Part shown: piece by piece, positions 63,964-64,000 of the stretch | How positions within the stretch are numbered: the first letter of the stretch is position 1 | How the letters are laid out: each line of letters begins with the position of its first letter | Assembly: GCA_028289405.1 (NCBI GenBank) | Contig: JANQPP010000106.1 | Location: forward strand, 39,452-103,451 | Reading direction: 5' to 3' | DNA: 64,000 nucleotides | DNA from: Pirellulales bacterium | GTDB lineage: Bacteria; Planctomycetota; Planctomycetia; Pirellulales; JANQPP01 | Program-made: the position numbers and the translations under genes | The notes under the pieces: model-generated | Databases searched by the model: none | What the model saw: only the letters and a program-made list of their open reading frames with translations | What the model was told of the DNA's origin: nothing

Positions 63964-64000
63964 CGGCCAGAATGTGCCCTGCTGGTCGATGATGTTCCGA

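Overview
The window looks like a chromosomal segment of a planctomycete (Planctomycetota, most likely Pirellulales-like). The case rests on gene content. There is a DUF1559 protein with a type IV pilin-like N-terminus beside a small carboxypeptidase-regulatory-like lipoprotein. There are several PEP-CTERM sorted proteins, two of them with dockerin-like calcium loops. There is an ECF sigma/anti-sigma/PDZ unit, a large Ser/Thr kinase with a sensor domain, FG-GAP and PQQ-type propellers, and a bacterial formylmethanofuran dehydrogenase gene pair. The DNA is fairly GC-rich, genes are on both strands, and no rRNA, tRNA, CRISPR array, prophage or complete insertion sequence was recognised.

Layout. 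1-6.5 kb: a minus-strand beta-oxidation set (fadD, thiolase, FadB-type multienzyme) plus a membrane-anchored hypothetical protein. 6.5-9.1 kb: L-2-hydroxyglutarate oxidase and a ROK protein. 9.1-12.8 kb: secreted sialidase-like and FG-GAP propellers and a LamG/dockerin/PEP-CTERM protein. 13.2-17.2 kb: rlmN, a two-domain VOC protein, two near-identical 61-residue proteins that are little more than signal peptide plus PEP-CTERM anchor, and a fatty acid hydroxylase/sterol desaturase homologue. 17.2-24 kb: a minus-strand signalling block (PDZ protein, anti-sigma factor, ECF sigma factor, FHA-GAF-adenylate cyclase, Ser/Thr kinase with extracellular sensor). 24-34.5 kb: a HAD phosphatase, a HAF-repeat/dockerin/PEP-CTERM protein, a duplicated ABC-2 permease, two coupled DUF21/CBS proteins, an enoyl-CoA hydratase, a cation:proton antiporter and a zinc-ribbon protein.

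34.7-43.2 kb: a secreted STN-like repeat protein, then a three-gene acid-reduction module (LuxE/PaaK-like ligase, LuxC-like acyl-CoA reductase, iron alcohol dehydrogenase), a PQQ-type propeller and a HemN-like radical SAM protein. 43.2-48.3 kb: phoR-phoB divergent from a Na+/phosphate symporter with a PhoU domain; an 11-bp-phased direct repeat lies between them. 48.5-54.4 kb: VOC protein, cytochrome c'-like protein, moaC, aromatic aminotransferase, lipoprotein, DUF1559 protein, methyltransferase. 54.5-56.3 kb: fmdD-fmdB, with iron-sulfur and active-site motifs kept. 56.4-64 kb: a PEP-CTERM-like protein with a stop codon just before its basic tail, a LolA-like protein, a small membrane protein, queE-queC divergent from queF, another propeller, and a MATE transporter running up to the right edge.

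The most distinctive non-genic signal is a dispersed element of about 98 bp (3104-3201, 5503-5600, 34238-34335, 49022-49122, with decayed copies near 51917 and perhaps 16013). It has imperfect terminal inverted repeats (AGCC...GGCT) and an internal hairpin whose stem covaries between copies while its loop (GTTTCAC) is constant. Two copies abut stop codons. It looks like an undescribed MITE-like or extragenic structured repeat family. All functional statements come from reading motifs by eye; no database search was run.
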